A program made the translations under genes and the position numbers. 64,000 bases of DNA from assembly GCA_033763555.1 (NCBI GenBank), contig JANRKK010000030.1:1-64000 (forward strand), read 5' to 3'. The stretch is from JALYJG01 sp033763555 (GTDB taxonomy: Bacteria; Pseudomonadota; Alphaproteobacteria; UBA9219). The notes below the pieces were generated by a model. It searched no databases. It saw nothing but the letters and a program-made list of their open reading frames with translations, and had not been told where the DNA came from. Shown piece by piece: positions 1 to 7,725 of this stretch (position 1 is the first letter of the stretch; each line of letters starts with the position of its first letter).

Positions 1-77
1 AGGCTTATACTATGTTAACGGGAACTGACAAGCTTTTAGGGGCCTTTTGGTGAAATCGGGCTGATTAACAGCCCTGT

Positions 78-2216
78 TTACCGCCGTTTATCCCGGCCGG
101 AAGAGGGCCTGGCCCTGCCCCGCCCGAGGGTGACAAGGCTGCTGCCCGCTTTCAGGCGTGGCTTGCGAGCCAGCACCCCGGCGGGTTTCTTTGTATGCAG
201 GAAGCTTGCCCGGCTTTTTTGCACCGATTTCCGAGCCGATTTCTTCAACGGAGTGGCGCCGACATCCTGCAGAATGCTGAGAGATTTAAGCCCCTGCCGC
301 CAGGCGGAGAGCAAAAGAAATTCGTTTTTCTCCACCGGGCTGTTGGCGGGAAGCGCCAAAGCCAACCCCACATCGCCCGAGATAAAACCCTGCACGGCAG
401 CAGCCATGCGAATGCGCGCTTCGGAAGAGATGTCCGCCGCCCGGGCGAAAACAAAAATATGCTGGCTGCGCAACTCTTTCGCGCCCTGAACGGAACCGTG
501 GCCATAGCAATAAGCGTTGGCTGCCGCGATATCGCTGCCGGAAAAACCCAGATGCCGCAGCAATTCAAAACGCGCATCCTTCATTTTGGCTGCTGGAACT
601 TTTAAAACGCGGCGGCAAAAATCTTCGCCGACAATCCATGGCGTACAGGCCAGCCTTATATCACCGACATAGGGTAGGTAATTTTCAATTTTCTCTATTG
701 TTCCGGCATCGAAGCCACGCGCATGCAGTGCCATGTGATTGATGGAAGGCGCATGCTCCAGCGTGCCCGTTCCCATAACATGCCGGACAATCGAACGGCT
801 GGCGGTCGCGTCATAACCCAGCCGCGCCAGCGCTTCCGTCACGGAAGGATGAATATCCTTGCGGACAAGATCGGCATCACCCGGCTGCATAACGGCGAGA
901 GAAGTCACAGGCTCAATGCCCTGCGCTGCACTTTGCATAAACAGCATCAATTCAGGAGAAGACGACAAAGCGGTAACTTGTGTATGCCGCAGCCCGTGCT
1001 GCCGCACCAATTCCAAAACCTCGTCCCAGCGGCGGCGCACGGCGGCAACCAGTGCCAGATCGGGACAGCTTTCCAGCACCAGCGGCGCGGGAAGCACCGA
1101 AATTTTTTCGTAATCATTTTTGTCGCCATAGGCAGCACGACGGTGATTGCGCAGTGCCCGCAGTACAATTTCGCGACCACCAGCAAAGGCGGCGCTGGGG
1201 CCGCGCAGTCCGGCAAGTTCGGCTGATGCTGCGTAAGCTTCCGCCGTAATAACGGCACTGACCGCTGCGGCGATCGAACGCCCCGCTTCGCTGTCATAGG
1301 GCAGTGCCAGCGCCATCAATAAGGGTGAGAGGTTGCAGAAACCGATATCCAGCTGTGGCCCGGCGCGGTCGCCGTGCAAATCCAGCAGCAAGACCAGCAA
1401 ACGCGTGGCATGGCGCAAAGCTTCGATATTCACCGAACCGTCATTATGGCGGAACGCCATGATATCCAGCATCGCCCGCATGCGATGCCCTGATGGTGCA
1501 GCGCCCCAATCCGCGGCAATATCCGAAAGCTGAAGCGTGATCGCCGAGGCCTTGCCCCGCGCCGCCCAGATTTTCTGCCATTGTGCACGCATTGCCTGAT
1601 CAGCCGAGCCGCGCACAGCCGCATCGATCATGACATTGGGAATATCCAGAACACGCGGCGCTGTTTTTGGATTTTCATCCGGGCCGGATGCAGAATTTTC
1701 AATCCCATAGGCCCAGGCAAGCCCCAAATCGGCAAGATCACACGGTTCCAGCGCCGCCATGCGTTGTACAAGCAGGGAACGGGTTTCATCGAAGAAAGCG
1801 CGGGCTTCATTTTCGCTGGCAAACAGCCCCTGTTTCCAACCTGCGTAAGCCGCGGAACCGACAACGCGATCAAAAACCTGCCGCGCGCTGAATTCCTCGA
1901 CCCTCGATGCGCTGTTGCCTGTGCGCCGCCACAGCCAGGAAGGCACCGTATTTTCTTCAACCGCCTTCAACCGCGTGGGAATGGTTTTGCAAACAGCCTC
2001 ATCAGCCAGAAGCGATGCGGCTCCGGCACTCCAGCCATCAGGACTCTCCAAAGCGGGCCAGCTTTCATCACCTTCCTGTTCCGGCTCACGGAAATGAATC
2101 AGCGCATAGGCATCCTGATTGCCGCGCGTGAAGATGCGCTCGATAGGAGCCAGAAAGCCGTGTTTTTTCAGATGATTAGGCATCGAAGTGGGCATGTGGG
2201 ATAAAGTTATCCACAA
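78..2216 (-). CDS. Class II (B12-dependent) ribonucleotide reductase-like protein, apparently catalytically dead
   Basis: About 712 aa, against roughly 1,000-1,200 aa for alphaproteobacterial NrdJ. From memory of the family, several blocks line up with NrdJ: VPSWLWRR and the VFDRVVGSAAYAGWKQG block near residues 90-130, the RHATRL...YDSEAGR and RNHRRAAYG stretch around 265-360, and the C-terminal RIRMAAAVQGFISG block near 615. The central segment with the N-x-C-x-E active-site motif is absent, and the phosphate-binding PTGTIG-type loop reads SSSPELM. It therefore looks like a pseudoenzyme that keeps the barrel scaffold. A Lys/Arg-rich tail follows. Possible starts are 2216, 2195 and 2183, none with a clear ribosome binding site; a DnaA box inside the first codons of the longest form argues for a later one. 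Homology is clear, function unknown. Confidence 0.75.
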   Translation of the reverse strand: MWITLSHMPTSMPNHLKKHGFLAPIERIFTRGNQDAYALIHFREPEQEGDESWPALESPDGWSAGAASLLADEAVCKTIPTRLKAVEENTVPSWLWRRTGNSASRVEEFSARQVFDRVVGSAAYAGWKQGLFASENEARAFFDETRSLLVQRMAALEPCDLADLGLAWAYGIENSASGPDENPKTAPRVLDIPNVMIDAAVRGSADQAMRAQWQKIWAARGKASAITLQLSDIAADWGAAPSGHRMRAMLDIMAFRHNDGSVNIEALRHATRLLVLLLDLHGDRAGPQLDIGFCNLSPLLMALALPYDSEAGRSIAAAVSAVITAEAYAASAELAGLRGPSAAFAGGREIVLRALRNHRRAAYGDKNDYEKISVLPAPLVLESCPDLALVAAVRRRWDEVLELVRQHGLRHTQVTALSSSPELMLFMQSAAQGIEPVTSLAVMQPGDADLVRKDIHPSVTEALARLGYDATASRSIVRHVMGTGTLEHAPSINHMALHARGFDAGTIEKIENYLPYVGDIRLACTPWIVGEDFCRRVLKVPAAKMKDARFELLRHLGFSGSDIAAANAYCYGHGSVQGAKELRSQHIFVFARAADISSEARIRMAAAVQGFISGDVGLALALPANSPVEKNEFLLLSAWRQGLKSLSILQDVGATPLKKSARKSVQKSRASFLHTKKPAGVLARKPRLKAGSSLVTLGRGRARPSSGRDKRR

Positions 2217-2311
2217 AATGATGTGGTCTAACCTTTATGTGCCACAAAATATGGTATCTTGGAAGGGAAAGTTATTCACAGTACAAGGCTGACCTTGGTA
2301 GGATATTCACA
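2207..2311. promoter_or_regulatory. Cluster of three DnaA-box-like 9-mers
   Basis: TTATCCACA at 2207-2215 matches the DnaA-box consensus, TTATTCACA at 2272-2280 is a one-base variant, and ATATTCACA at 2303-2311 is weaker. All point the same way and lie in the short gap between two divergent genes. In E. coli, DnaA controls the nrdAB operon, so regulation of the RNR-like gene is one reading. No AT-rich unwinding stretch or origin-marker gene is visible, so an origin claim is not supported. Confidence 0.4.
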
Positions 2312-2334
2312 AAAATCATGATCGGAATAATTCG

Positions 2335-2529
2335 ATGAACGATAAAGAAGTACGAGAATTGTATAGTGCGCTTGCAGCTGAAGCCGGAGTTTCTGTGGAA
2401 GATCTTATTCGATCCACTAACGCAGAAGCTTTTGCGATCACAAATCTTCCACCTTATCCAACAGCTCCTCGCCGCCCCCAACCACGGCGCAGATCCAAGC
2501 CGAGGTTTGTCCGGCCTGCAAAAAGCTAG
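2335..2529 (+). CDS. Small hypothetical protein, 64 aa
   Basis: Not recognised. The N-terminal half is a plausible amphipathic helix (starting MNDKEVRELYSALAAEAG) and the C-terminal third is Pro/Arg-rich and basic, a composition seen in small nucleic-acid-binding proteins. It is divergent from the RNR-like gene and downstream of the DnaA-like boxes. The ribosome binding site is weak. Its length and composition could also arise by chance. Confidence 0.4.
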   Translation: MNDKEVRELYSALAAEAGVSVEDLIRSTNAEAFAITNLPPYPTAPRRPQPRRRSKPRFVRPAKS

Positions 2530-2618
2530 ATTTCCTTGAAAAACAAGCATTAAGACAGTGATTTCCTCCTTGATTCCAGCGGTTTTCCCTCTATAGTGCC
2601 CCCGCTTTACAGCTCCTT

Positions 2619-2690
2619 GCCCGTTCCTTGAGGACGGGCTTAGACCGGAGCGGCTGATGCGTCGGGATAGTCCCGGCCCAGCGTCCGGTC
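2619..2690 (+). promoter_or_regulatory. Structured leader of the rpsF operon
   Basis: Two strong stems precede rpsF: GCCCGT (2619-2624) with ACGGGC (2634-2639), then a longer element closed by GACCGGA (2643-2649) with TCCGGTC (2684-2690) that encloses CGGGA/TCCCG (2663-2667/2671-2675). Many rpsF operons carry an mRNA leader bound by the S6:S18 complex through a CCG-containing bulge, and this leader is rich in CCG. The pairing is directly visible; autoregulation by S6:S18 is inferred from position. Confidence 0.45.
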
Positions 2691-2715
2691 GTTTGAACCC
2701 AGAGGGAGTGTGGTT

Positions 2716-3141
2716 ATGCCACTCTACGAGTCTGTCTTTATTGTCCGGCAGGATATTCCTGCCGCCCAAGTTGAAACACTGTCCACCAGCTTCGCCGATA
2801 TCGTGCAAGCCCAGGGCGGCAAGGTCACCAAGACCGAACAGTGGGGCCTTCGCAGCCTCGCCTACCGCATCAACAAAAACAAAAAAGGTCATTACGTCCT
2901 TTTCAATCTCGATGCGCCGCCTGCGGCCGTCACCGAATTGGAGCGCAATCTGCGCCTGAACGAAGATATTCTTCGTTTCCTGACCGTACGCGTCGAAACT
3001 CTGGAAGAAGGCCCGTCGGCCATCCTCCGCAAGGACGAACGTTCGGAGTCTGGTTTTGGCGATCGCGAATTCCGCAGCGACCGTCCGCGTCGCGCACCGC
3101 GCCGTGATGATTCAACCGACAGCGAAGGAACCGTAGCATGA
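2716..3141 (+). CDS. rpsF: 30S ribosomal protein S6
   Basis: 141 aa. Opens with the S6 signature MPLYESVFIVRQD and contains the family's RSLAYRINKNKKGHYV segment that packs against 16S rRNA and S18. S6 binds the central domain of 16S rRNA as a heterodimer with S18. The start at 2716 is chosen because AGAGGGA sits about 8 bases upstream; a GTG six bases earlier in frame lacks that spacing. The C-terminus ends in a charged, Arg/Asp-rich tail. It overlaps rpsR by ATGA, so the two are translationally coupled. Confidence 0.97.
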   Translation: MPLYESVFIVRQDIPAAQVETLSTSFADIVQAQGGKVTKTEQWGLRSLAYRINKNKKGHYVLFNLDAPPAAVTELERNLRLNEDILRFLTVRVETLEEGPSAILRKDERSESGFGDREFRSDRPRRAPRRDDSTDSEGTVA

Positions 3142-3419
3142 GAGAACAATCCTCAGCCCCCAGTGGTGATCGTCCGCGCCGCAGTTTCGGCGGCTTCCGT
3201 GGACGTCCCAAACATTGCCCCTTCAGCGGCAAGAACGCGCCGAAGATCGATTACAAGGATGTGAACATGCTGCGCCGCTATATTTCCGAGCGCGGCAAGA
3301 TCATGCCAAGCCGCATCACAGCTGTTTCCGCCAAGAAACAACGTGAATTAACGGTCGCCATCAAGCGCGCGCGTTTTCTGGCGCTCGTGCCCTATGTCGA
3401 TAAAAAGGCAAGCGGCTAG
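3138..3419 (+). CDS. rpsR: 30S ribosomal protein S18
   Basis: 93 aa. Contains the conserved S18 core: IDYKDVNMLRRYISERGKI, then MPSRITAVSAKKQREL and AIKRARFLALVPY. The N-terminus is a short Arg/Gly-rich extension typical of alphaproteobacterial S18. It forms the heterodimer with S6 in the 30S platform. The start overlaps the rpsF stop codon. Confidence 0.97.
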   Translation: MREQSSAPSGDRPRRSFGGFRGRPKHCPFSGKNAPKIDYKDVNMLRRYISERGKIMPSRITAVSAKKQRELTVAIKRARFLALVPYVDKKASG

Positions 3420-3426
3420 GCTGAAC

Positions 3427-4395
3427 ATGTCCCCTTCCCTTGCACCACGCGGCCTTCCGGGTCTCGCAGGTGCCGTCCTCGCGGGCGGCGCCAGCGCGGG
3501 CCTGTTCGCTGTCGCGCTGATGCATGCGGGAACGGCCCTGATCTTCCTCGCCTATCTCGCGGCGGTGCCTGTCTTTATTGCCGGATTGGGCGCAGGAGTT
3601 TTTGCGGCGCTGATCGCCTCGGCGACAGGCATAGCCTATCTGGCCTCCTCGCAACCCGTGAATTACGCCGTTGCTTACGCCTTTATCAATGCCCTGCCCT
3701 GCATTCTTCTGACGACGCTAGCTCTACGTCCACAAAGCGGCGCAGACAAGAAATCGCTGCGCTATTCTGAAGGTGATGTGCTGACGTCCGCCTGCGTGTA
3801 TACATGCGTGGTCTTTCTCGTTCTCATCGGAGCCACATGGAACGAAGAAGGCGGCCTGTTGGGGCTGACAACCCGCTTGATCAAGGAAGCCGCGGCCCCG
3901 GCGACCGCCCAGATGGATGCCGCCGTAGCCCAGCAATTCACCGAGATGGTAATGCGTCTGGTGAAGTTTACACCTGCGATGACGGGCCTGTCGTGGGTTC
4001 TTATTCTTGTGATCAGCCTGGTTGCCGCACAGATCATCGTCCAAAAACAAAAATGGAATCTCCGTCCGGCTTTCGCCTTTCACGGGCTGCATGTGCCGGG
4101 TTGGTTGATTTTCGCCGTTGCCGCCACAGGCATGGCTGGAGCCTTTGCTCCCGCACCCTATGACTATATCGGCAGCAATCTCAGCATCATTCTTGGCCTT
4201 CCTTTCTTCTTTGCGGGCCTGGCCATTGTCCATGTGTGGGCGGCGCTGCAGAAATCGGGAAATCTCATTCTGACTTTCTTTTATTTGTTCATGACGATCC
4301 TGCCGCTGTTCGCTGTTATTCCGGTGTTTGTCGGCGTGATCGACCAATGGGCCAATTTCCGGCAGCGCTTCAGCCGCCGCAACGCATCAACGTGA
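3427..4395 (+). CDS. DUF2232 family integral membrane protein
   Basis: 322 aa, about eight hydrophobic segments, with a Gly/Ala-rich first segment (GLAGAVLAGGASAGLFAVAL). DUF2232 proteins commonly sit between rpsR and rplI in alphaproteobacteria, exactly as here, so the family call rests on both sequence character and position. Their role is not established; a membrane or transport-related function is assumed. The ATG at 3427, just after rpsR, is preferred to an in-frame upstream codon inside rpsR. Confidence 0.8.
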   Translation: MSPSLAPRGLPGLAGAVLAGGASAGLFAVALMHAGTALIFLAYLAAVPVFIAGLGAGVFAALIASATGIAYLASSQPVNYAVAYAFINALPCILLTTLALRPQSGADKKSLRYSEGDVLTSACVYTCVVFLVLIGATWNEEGGLLGLTTRLIKEAAAPATAQMDAAVAQQFTEMVMRLVKFTPAMTGLSWVLILVISLVAAQIIVQKQKWNLRPAFAFHGLHVPGWLIFAVAATGMAGAFAPAPYDYIGSNLSIILGLPFFFAGLAIVHVWAALQKSGNLILTFFYLFMTILPLFAVIPVFVGVIDQWANFRQRFSRRNAST

Positions 4396-4412
4396 ATTGA
4401 GAGGAGAGTGCC

Positions 4413-5099
4413 ATGATTGAAGTCATTTTGCTGGAACGGATCGAACGGCTTGGCCAGATGGGTCAGGTGGTCAAAGTCCGCCCGGGTTTTGCCCGTAATT
4501 TTCTGCTGCCGCAGAAAAAGGCTCTGCGCGCGACCAAGAGCAACATGGAAGTGTTCGAGAAGCAACGCGCCCAGCTGGAGGCCAGCAACGCCAATGAACG
4601 CTCCAAGGCCGAAGGTGTAAGCAAGAAGATGGGCAACCTCACGCTCTCCATCATCCGTCAGGCGAGCGAAACAGGCCAGCTTTACGGTTCCGTCAGCGCC
4701 CGCGACGTCGCAGATGTCGCCAAGGAAGCCGGGCACACCATCAACCGCACGCAGGTGCAGATCGATATCCCCATCAAGACACTGGGCCTCTTCCCTGTGA
4801 AGGTAAAACTGCATCCTGAGGTGACGATCAAAGTCACGATCAATGTTGCACGTTCACCGGAAGAAGCCGCCGTGCAGCTTGAAAAGGGTGCTGCCGTGAC
4901 CAAAGCCATGGCCGAGCGTGCCGAGGTTGAAGCAGCATTTGGCGTTCCTGGCGCTGAAGGCGACGAAGCGGCTGAAACCAAGAAACCAGCGAAGAAAGCA
5001 AAGACCAAAAAAGCCGATGCGGATGAAGCTGCCGCTGAAGAGCCTGCCGAACCCAAGGCCAGCAAGCCAAAGGCCAAAAAGGCTGCAGCGAAGAAGTAA
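4413..5099 (+). CDS. rplI: 50S ribosomal protein L9 with Lys/Ala-rich tail
   Basis: 228 aa against about 150 in E. coli. The N-terminal domain is classic L9 (MIEVILLERIERLGQMG, then GFARNFLLPQKKAL), followed by the long connecting helix and the C-terminal domain ending near residue 150. The extra 75 or so residues are a low-complexity Lys/Ala/Glu extension of the kind seen in several alphaproteobacterial L9 proteins. GAGGAG lies just upstream of the ATG. Last gene of the ribosomal operon. Confidence 0.96.
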   Translation: MIEVILLERIERLGQMGQVVKVRPGFARNFLLPQKKALRATKSNMEVFEKQRAQLEASNANERSKAEGVSKKMGNLTLSIIRQASETGQLYGSVSARDVADVAKEAGHTINRTQVQIDIPIKTLGLFPVKVKLHPEVTIKVTINVARSPEEAAVQLEKGAAVTKAMAERAEVEAAFGVPGAEGDEAAETKKPAKKAKTKKADADEAAAEEPAEPKASKPKAKKAAAKK

Positions 5100-5123
5100 C
5101 AACGACCAAACGTTTTACTTCCC

Positions 5124-5759
5124 ATGTCCTACGCGGTTAAGGAAATCTTCTTCACGCGCCAGGGCGAAGGCCATCATACCGGGCGCGAAGCTGTTTTCTG
5201 CCGTTTTTCCGGCTGCAATCTATGGAACGGCCTCGAACAAGACCGCTTTTCATCCAAAACCATGTGCGGGTTTTGTGACACGGACTTTGTTGGTGTAGAT
5301 GGCACAGATGGCGGTTATTATACACCCGCCGCACTTGCCGAAAAAATCGCTTCTTTTTGGCCCGCGAATAATCCTAACCGTTTCGTTGTCTGCACAGGCG
5401 GTGAGCCGCTTCTGCAAATGGACACCGATCTGGTCGAAGCGCTGCATGCGCAGAAATTTACCATTGCCATCGAAACCAATGGAACACGAAGGCCACCGGA
5501 AGGGATTGACTGGATATGTGTCAGCCCGAAGGCTGGAACCCGTCTTGTCCTCAATCACGGTAATGAGCTCAAAATCGTTGTTCCGCAAGTCGGCCTCGAC
5601 CCGACTCAATTCGAGCATTTGAAGTTCGACCATTTCTTTGTGCAGCCGATGGACGGGCCAAGTGTTAAAGAAAATACGGTGATCGCGGAAGTTTTTGCCA
5701 GCGAGCGACCCTTATGGAAAGTCAGCCACCAGATGCACAAGATTTGGGGTATTCGGTAG
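5124..5759 (+). CDS. queE: 7-carboxy-7-deazaguanine synthase (QueE)
   Basis: 211 aa radical SAM enzyme that converts 6-carboxytetrahydropterin to 7-carboxy-7-deazaguanine in queuosine biosynthesis. The cluster-binding cysteines are C-x16-C-x2-C (CNLW...MCGFCDTDF), the long-spaced arrangement of the QueE subgroup. CTGGEPLLQ provides the SAM-binding glycines and IETNGT is conserved. FTRQGEGHHTGREAVF is the usual QueE N-terminus. The partners queC and queD are not in this window. Lies 24 bases after rplI. Confidence 0.95.
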   Translation: MSYAVKEIFFTRQGEGHHTGREAVFCRFSGCNLWNGLEQDRFSSKTMCGFCDTDFVGVDGTDGGYYTPAALAEKIASFWPANNPNRFVVCTGGEPLLQMDTDLVEALHAQKFTIAIETNGTRRPPEGIDWICVSPKAGTRLVLNHGNELKIVVPQVGLDPTQFEHLKFDHFFVQPMDGPSVKENTVIAEVFASERPLWKVSHQMHKIWGIR

Positions 5760-5898
5760 ACTTCCGTTGCTACCACACAACACCCACAATTTTAAACAGA
5801 CTCTTTTACGAATTCCCTAGCTCATGGCAGCGCGTTTCTTACCGCTTCTTTATGAAAGCTTTGCCCTACTGCATGTCTGTTCAATCTTTGGGGGAATC

Positions 5899-6015
5899 AT
5901 GAAAAATCTGTATCTTCTTCTCATCCTTATTGCCATCGCGCCCATGCTTGCAGCCTGCTCATCCAGCTGCGAATGCCCGAAGTGCCCGGCAACGACGATC
6001 ATCACACCAAACTAA
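5899..6015 (+). CDS. Very small lipoprotein, 38 aa
   Basis: A 38-residue peptide with a hydrophobic signal (MKNLYLLLILIAIAPM) and a lipobox LAAC at residues 17-20. The predicted mature part is about 19 residues with four more cysteines after the lipidated one, ending CECPKCPATT..., so it could hold a metal or be disulfide-linked. GGGGGAATC precedes the ATG. It resembles entericidin-sized lipopeptides in length only; no family is recognised. Confidence 0.6.
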   Translation: MKNLYLLLILIAIAPMLAACSSSCECPKCPATTIITPN

Positions 6016-6109
6016 ACCTCTAGCCAGAGCGGTTTGACGGCTGGCCCGCATCACCCTTCGGTGCTAAGAAGTATGCTTGATTATCGCTTCGTATCTGTGG
6101 GGATAAAAG

Positions 6110-6658
6110 ATGTTTGGTTTCAACAGCCGCCGACTGGCTCTTGTTCTTGGCGTTTTTTTGGCATGCCTGAGCATACCCGCTCTGCATGCCGAAGAAGCGA
6201 TGTTGCCAGACTTTGTCCGCGCCAATTTGCGCCTGTCTTTGAACCAGATTGGCAGCGGCACCTACCGGAAGCTTGGATTCAGCGTCTATCGCGCCAGCCT
6301 GTGGACGGCGAATGAAACCTGGAGCCCCCGCAAGCCCTATGCGCTGCGCCTGCAATATACCCGTAGCGTCTCGCAGGAAACCTTGGCAGATACCGTTGTC
6401 GATGATATTCGTGGCCAGAATGTAACGGATGAAGAAACCTTCAAGCGCTGGGAAAAAACTCTGCGCGATGTTCTACCCGCAGTGGAAGATGGCGATGTCA
6501 TGGTCGGTGTGGCACTGCCAGGAAAAAAATCCTACCTGTTCTTTAACGGCAAGGAAATCGCCCGCATTGATGATCTGGCCCTCAGCCAGGCTTTCTTCAA
6601 TATCTGGCTGGGCGACGGCGCCGACCCGGATTTGAAGAGGAAATTGCTGGGTGGATAA
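6110..6658 (+). CDS. Secreted chalcone isomerase-like domain protein
   Basis: 182 aa with an N-terminal signal peptide ending near LHA-E (residues 24-28). The core has the features of the bacterial chalcone-isomerase-like family: YRKLGFSVYRASLW, then LRLQYTRSVS, an acidic DEETFKRWEKTL segment, and a closing LSQAFFNIWLG. Such proteins are periplasmic and of unknown substrate; plant-type isomerase activity should not be assumed. Stands alone on the plus strand. Confidence 0.75.
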   Translation: MFGFNSRRLALVLGVFLACLSIPALHAEEAMLPDFVRANLRLSLNQIGSGTYRKLGFSVYRASLWTANETWSPRKPYALRLQYTRSVSQETLADTVVDDIRGQNVTDEETFKRWEKTLRDVLPAVEDGDVMVGVALPGKKSYLFFNGKEIARIDDLALSQAFFNIWLGDGADPDLKRKLLGG

Positions 6659-6770
6659 GAAGTAGGGTGATTTATATGGGTTTTAACCATAAAAACCTGA
6701 AAGCTCATAAGTTAAGGCAGGTTGTGCACATGGCCATTCTCCAGGAAAGTAATCTATAGAGGAAAAATTC

Positions 6771-6779
6771 TGATATAAT
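6771..6779 (+). promoter_or_regulatory. Possible extended -10 promoter
   Basis: TGATATAAT is a perfect extended -10 (TG-n-TATAAT) within the AT-rich gap of about 220 bases before the winged-helix repeat gene; further TATACT hexamers follow at 6798-6803 and 6839-6844. No convincing -35 was found for any of them. Which one is used is unknown. Confidence 0.35.
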
Positions 6780-6875
6780 GCGGCTCCTTACTAAAATTAT
6801 ACTGTTACATCATATATATAAGGTTGGCAGACGTAGAATATACTAGTTTTAAAATTTGAAACCCGGAGAATTCTT

Positions 6876-7724
6876 ATGGAAATTCTGGCGAATAAGCCCC
6901 CTCATGCCGATGAAATCCTGCTTGCGCTGCGCAGTGGCTCCAAACTGGAAGTTAGTGAAACAAAACGCTCGGCTTTTGCCAAAGCTCTTGAATATCTCCG
7001 TGAGGAACGGCTGATTGAGATAGCAAACGCCCAAGTGGAACAACGCGAAGGCCGCGGCGATAACTTTACATTTGCCAAGAGTGAGATCACGGGAACATTC
7101 CGCCTAACGATAAGAGGCGAATTGGAAACAGACCGCCTTATGGGCTTGAACAGCAATGAGGTTGCAACCACCGCGCGCAGAGCTATTCTTCAAGCAGCAC
7201 TTCTTCGAGGAAGACATAAAGGTGTAGTAACTACGGATGTCGTTTTACCAAATGTCGGGCCTGCACGGCGCGAAGAATTTTTTAAGAATCTAGAATCTAG
7301 AGGCTTGTTGCAAACAGTAGGCATAAAGAAAGGTCTTTTTTCAATAGCAGGATATGCCACAACAATCGAAGGTGAGAGAGCCCTGGATAAGCTCGAAAGT
7401 CGGAATAGCAAGGAACTGGAACAACATGCTCTCCGGAGAATAATGCTGGAGGCTTTACACGCCCAGACCAATGGTAATGCCCTGGCTATGGGCTCCACAC
7501 CATTTGTTGAAGATGTAGGACGCACCCGCATGGAATTCCTGGTTCAAAATCTTGTGGATGAAGGGTACCTTCAGCGCACAAGTATTCCTCAAGGAATGTT
7601 TTCGACCCCAGCTTATCAGTTAACAGAAGCAGGAGAAGAAAGAGCTCAGGATCTTTTGCAACAAAATCCGCGCCGGAGCGCTGAAGCGGCCAAGAAGCTC
7701 CCCAATCATCAGCCCAGAGTATAA
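6876..7724 (+). CDS. Protein of three tandem winged-helix-like repeats
   Basis: 282 aa, not recognised. Three repeats can be aligned by eye at residues about 10-85, 100-180 and 185-265. Each has a helix of the type ILxALxxG, a segment of polar residues, a helix with xxxEFLxNLxxxGLLQ, a glycine-centred turn (KKGLFS, PQGMFS) and a closing TxEGERAxDxL. That is the layout of a DNA-binding winged helix. The second and third are closest to each other; the first is more diverged. CCGGAGAA lies 10 bases before the ATG. Soluble and charged, without a signal peptide. A transcription factor or chromatin-like protein is an inference. Confidence 0.6.
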   Translation: MEILANKPPHADEILLALRSGSKLEVSETKRSAFAKALEYLREERLIEIANAQVEQREGRGDNFTFAKSEITGTFRLTIRGELETDRLMGLNSNEVATTARRAILQAALLRGRHKGVVTTDVVLPNVGPARREEFFKNLESRGLLQTVGIKKGLFSIAGYATTIEGERALDKLESRNSKELEQHALRRIMLEALHAQTNGNALAMGSTPFVEDVGRTRMEFLVQNLVDEGYLQRTSIPQGMFSTPAYQLTEAGEERAQDLLQQNPRRSAEAAKKLPNHQPRV

Positions 7725-7725
7725 G

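Noticed and set aside
2207..2311. Chromosome replication origin
   Set aside because: Only three boxes, no AT-rich unwinding region and no origin-linked genes such as dnaA, hemE or parAB nearby.
5714..5902. 62-aa open frame overlapping the end of queE
   Set aside because: Mostly inside queE in another frame, without a ribosome site; the lipoprotein at 5899 is the credible gene.
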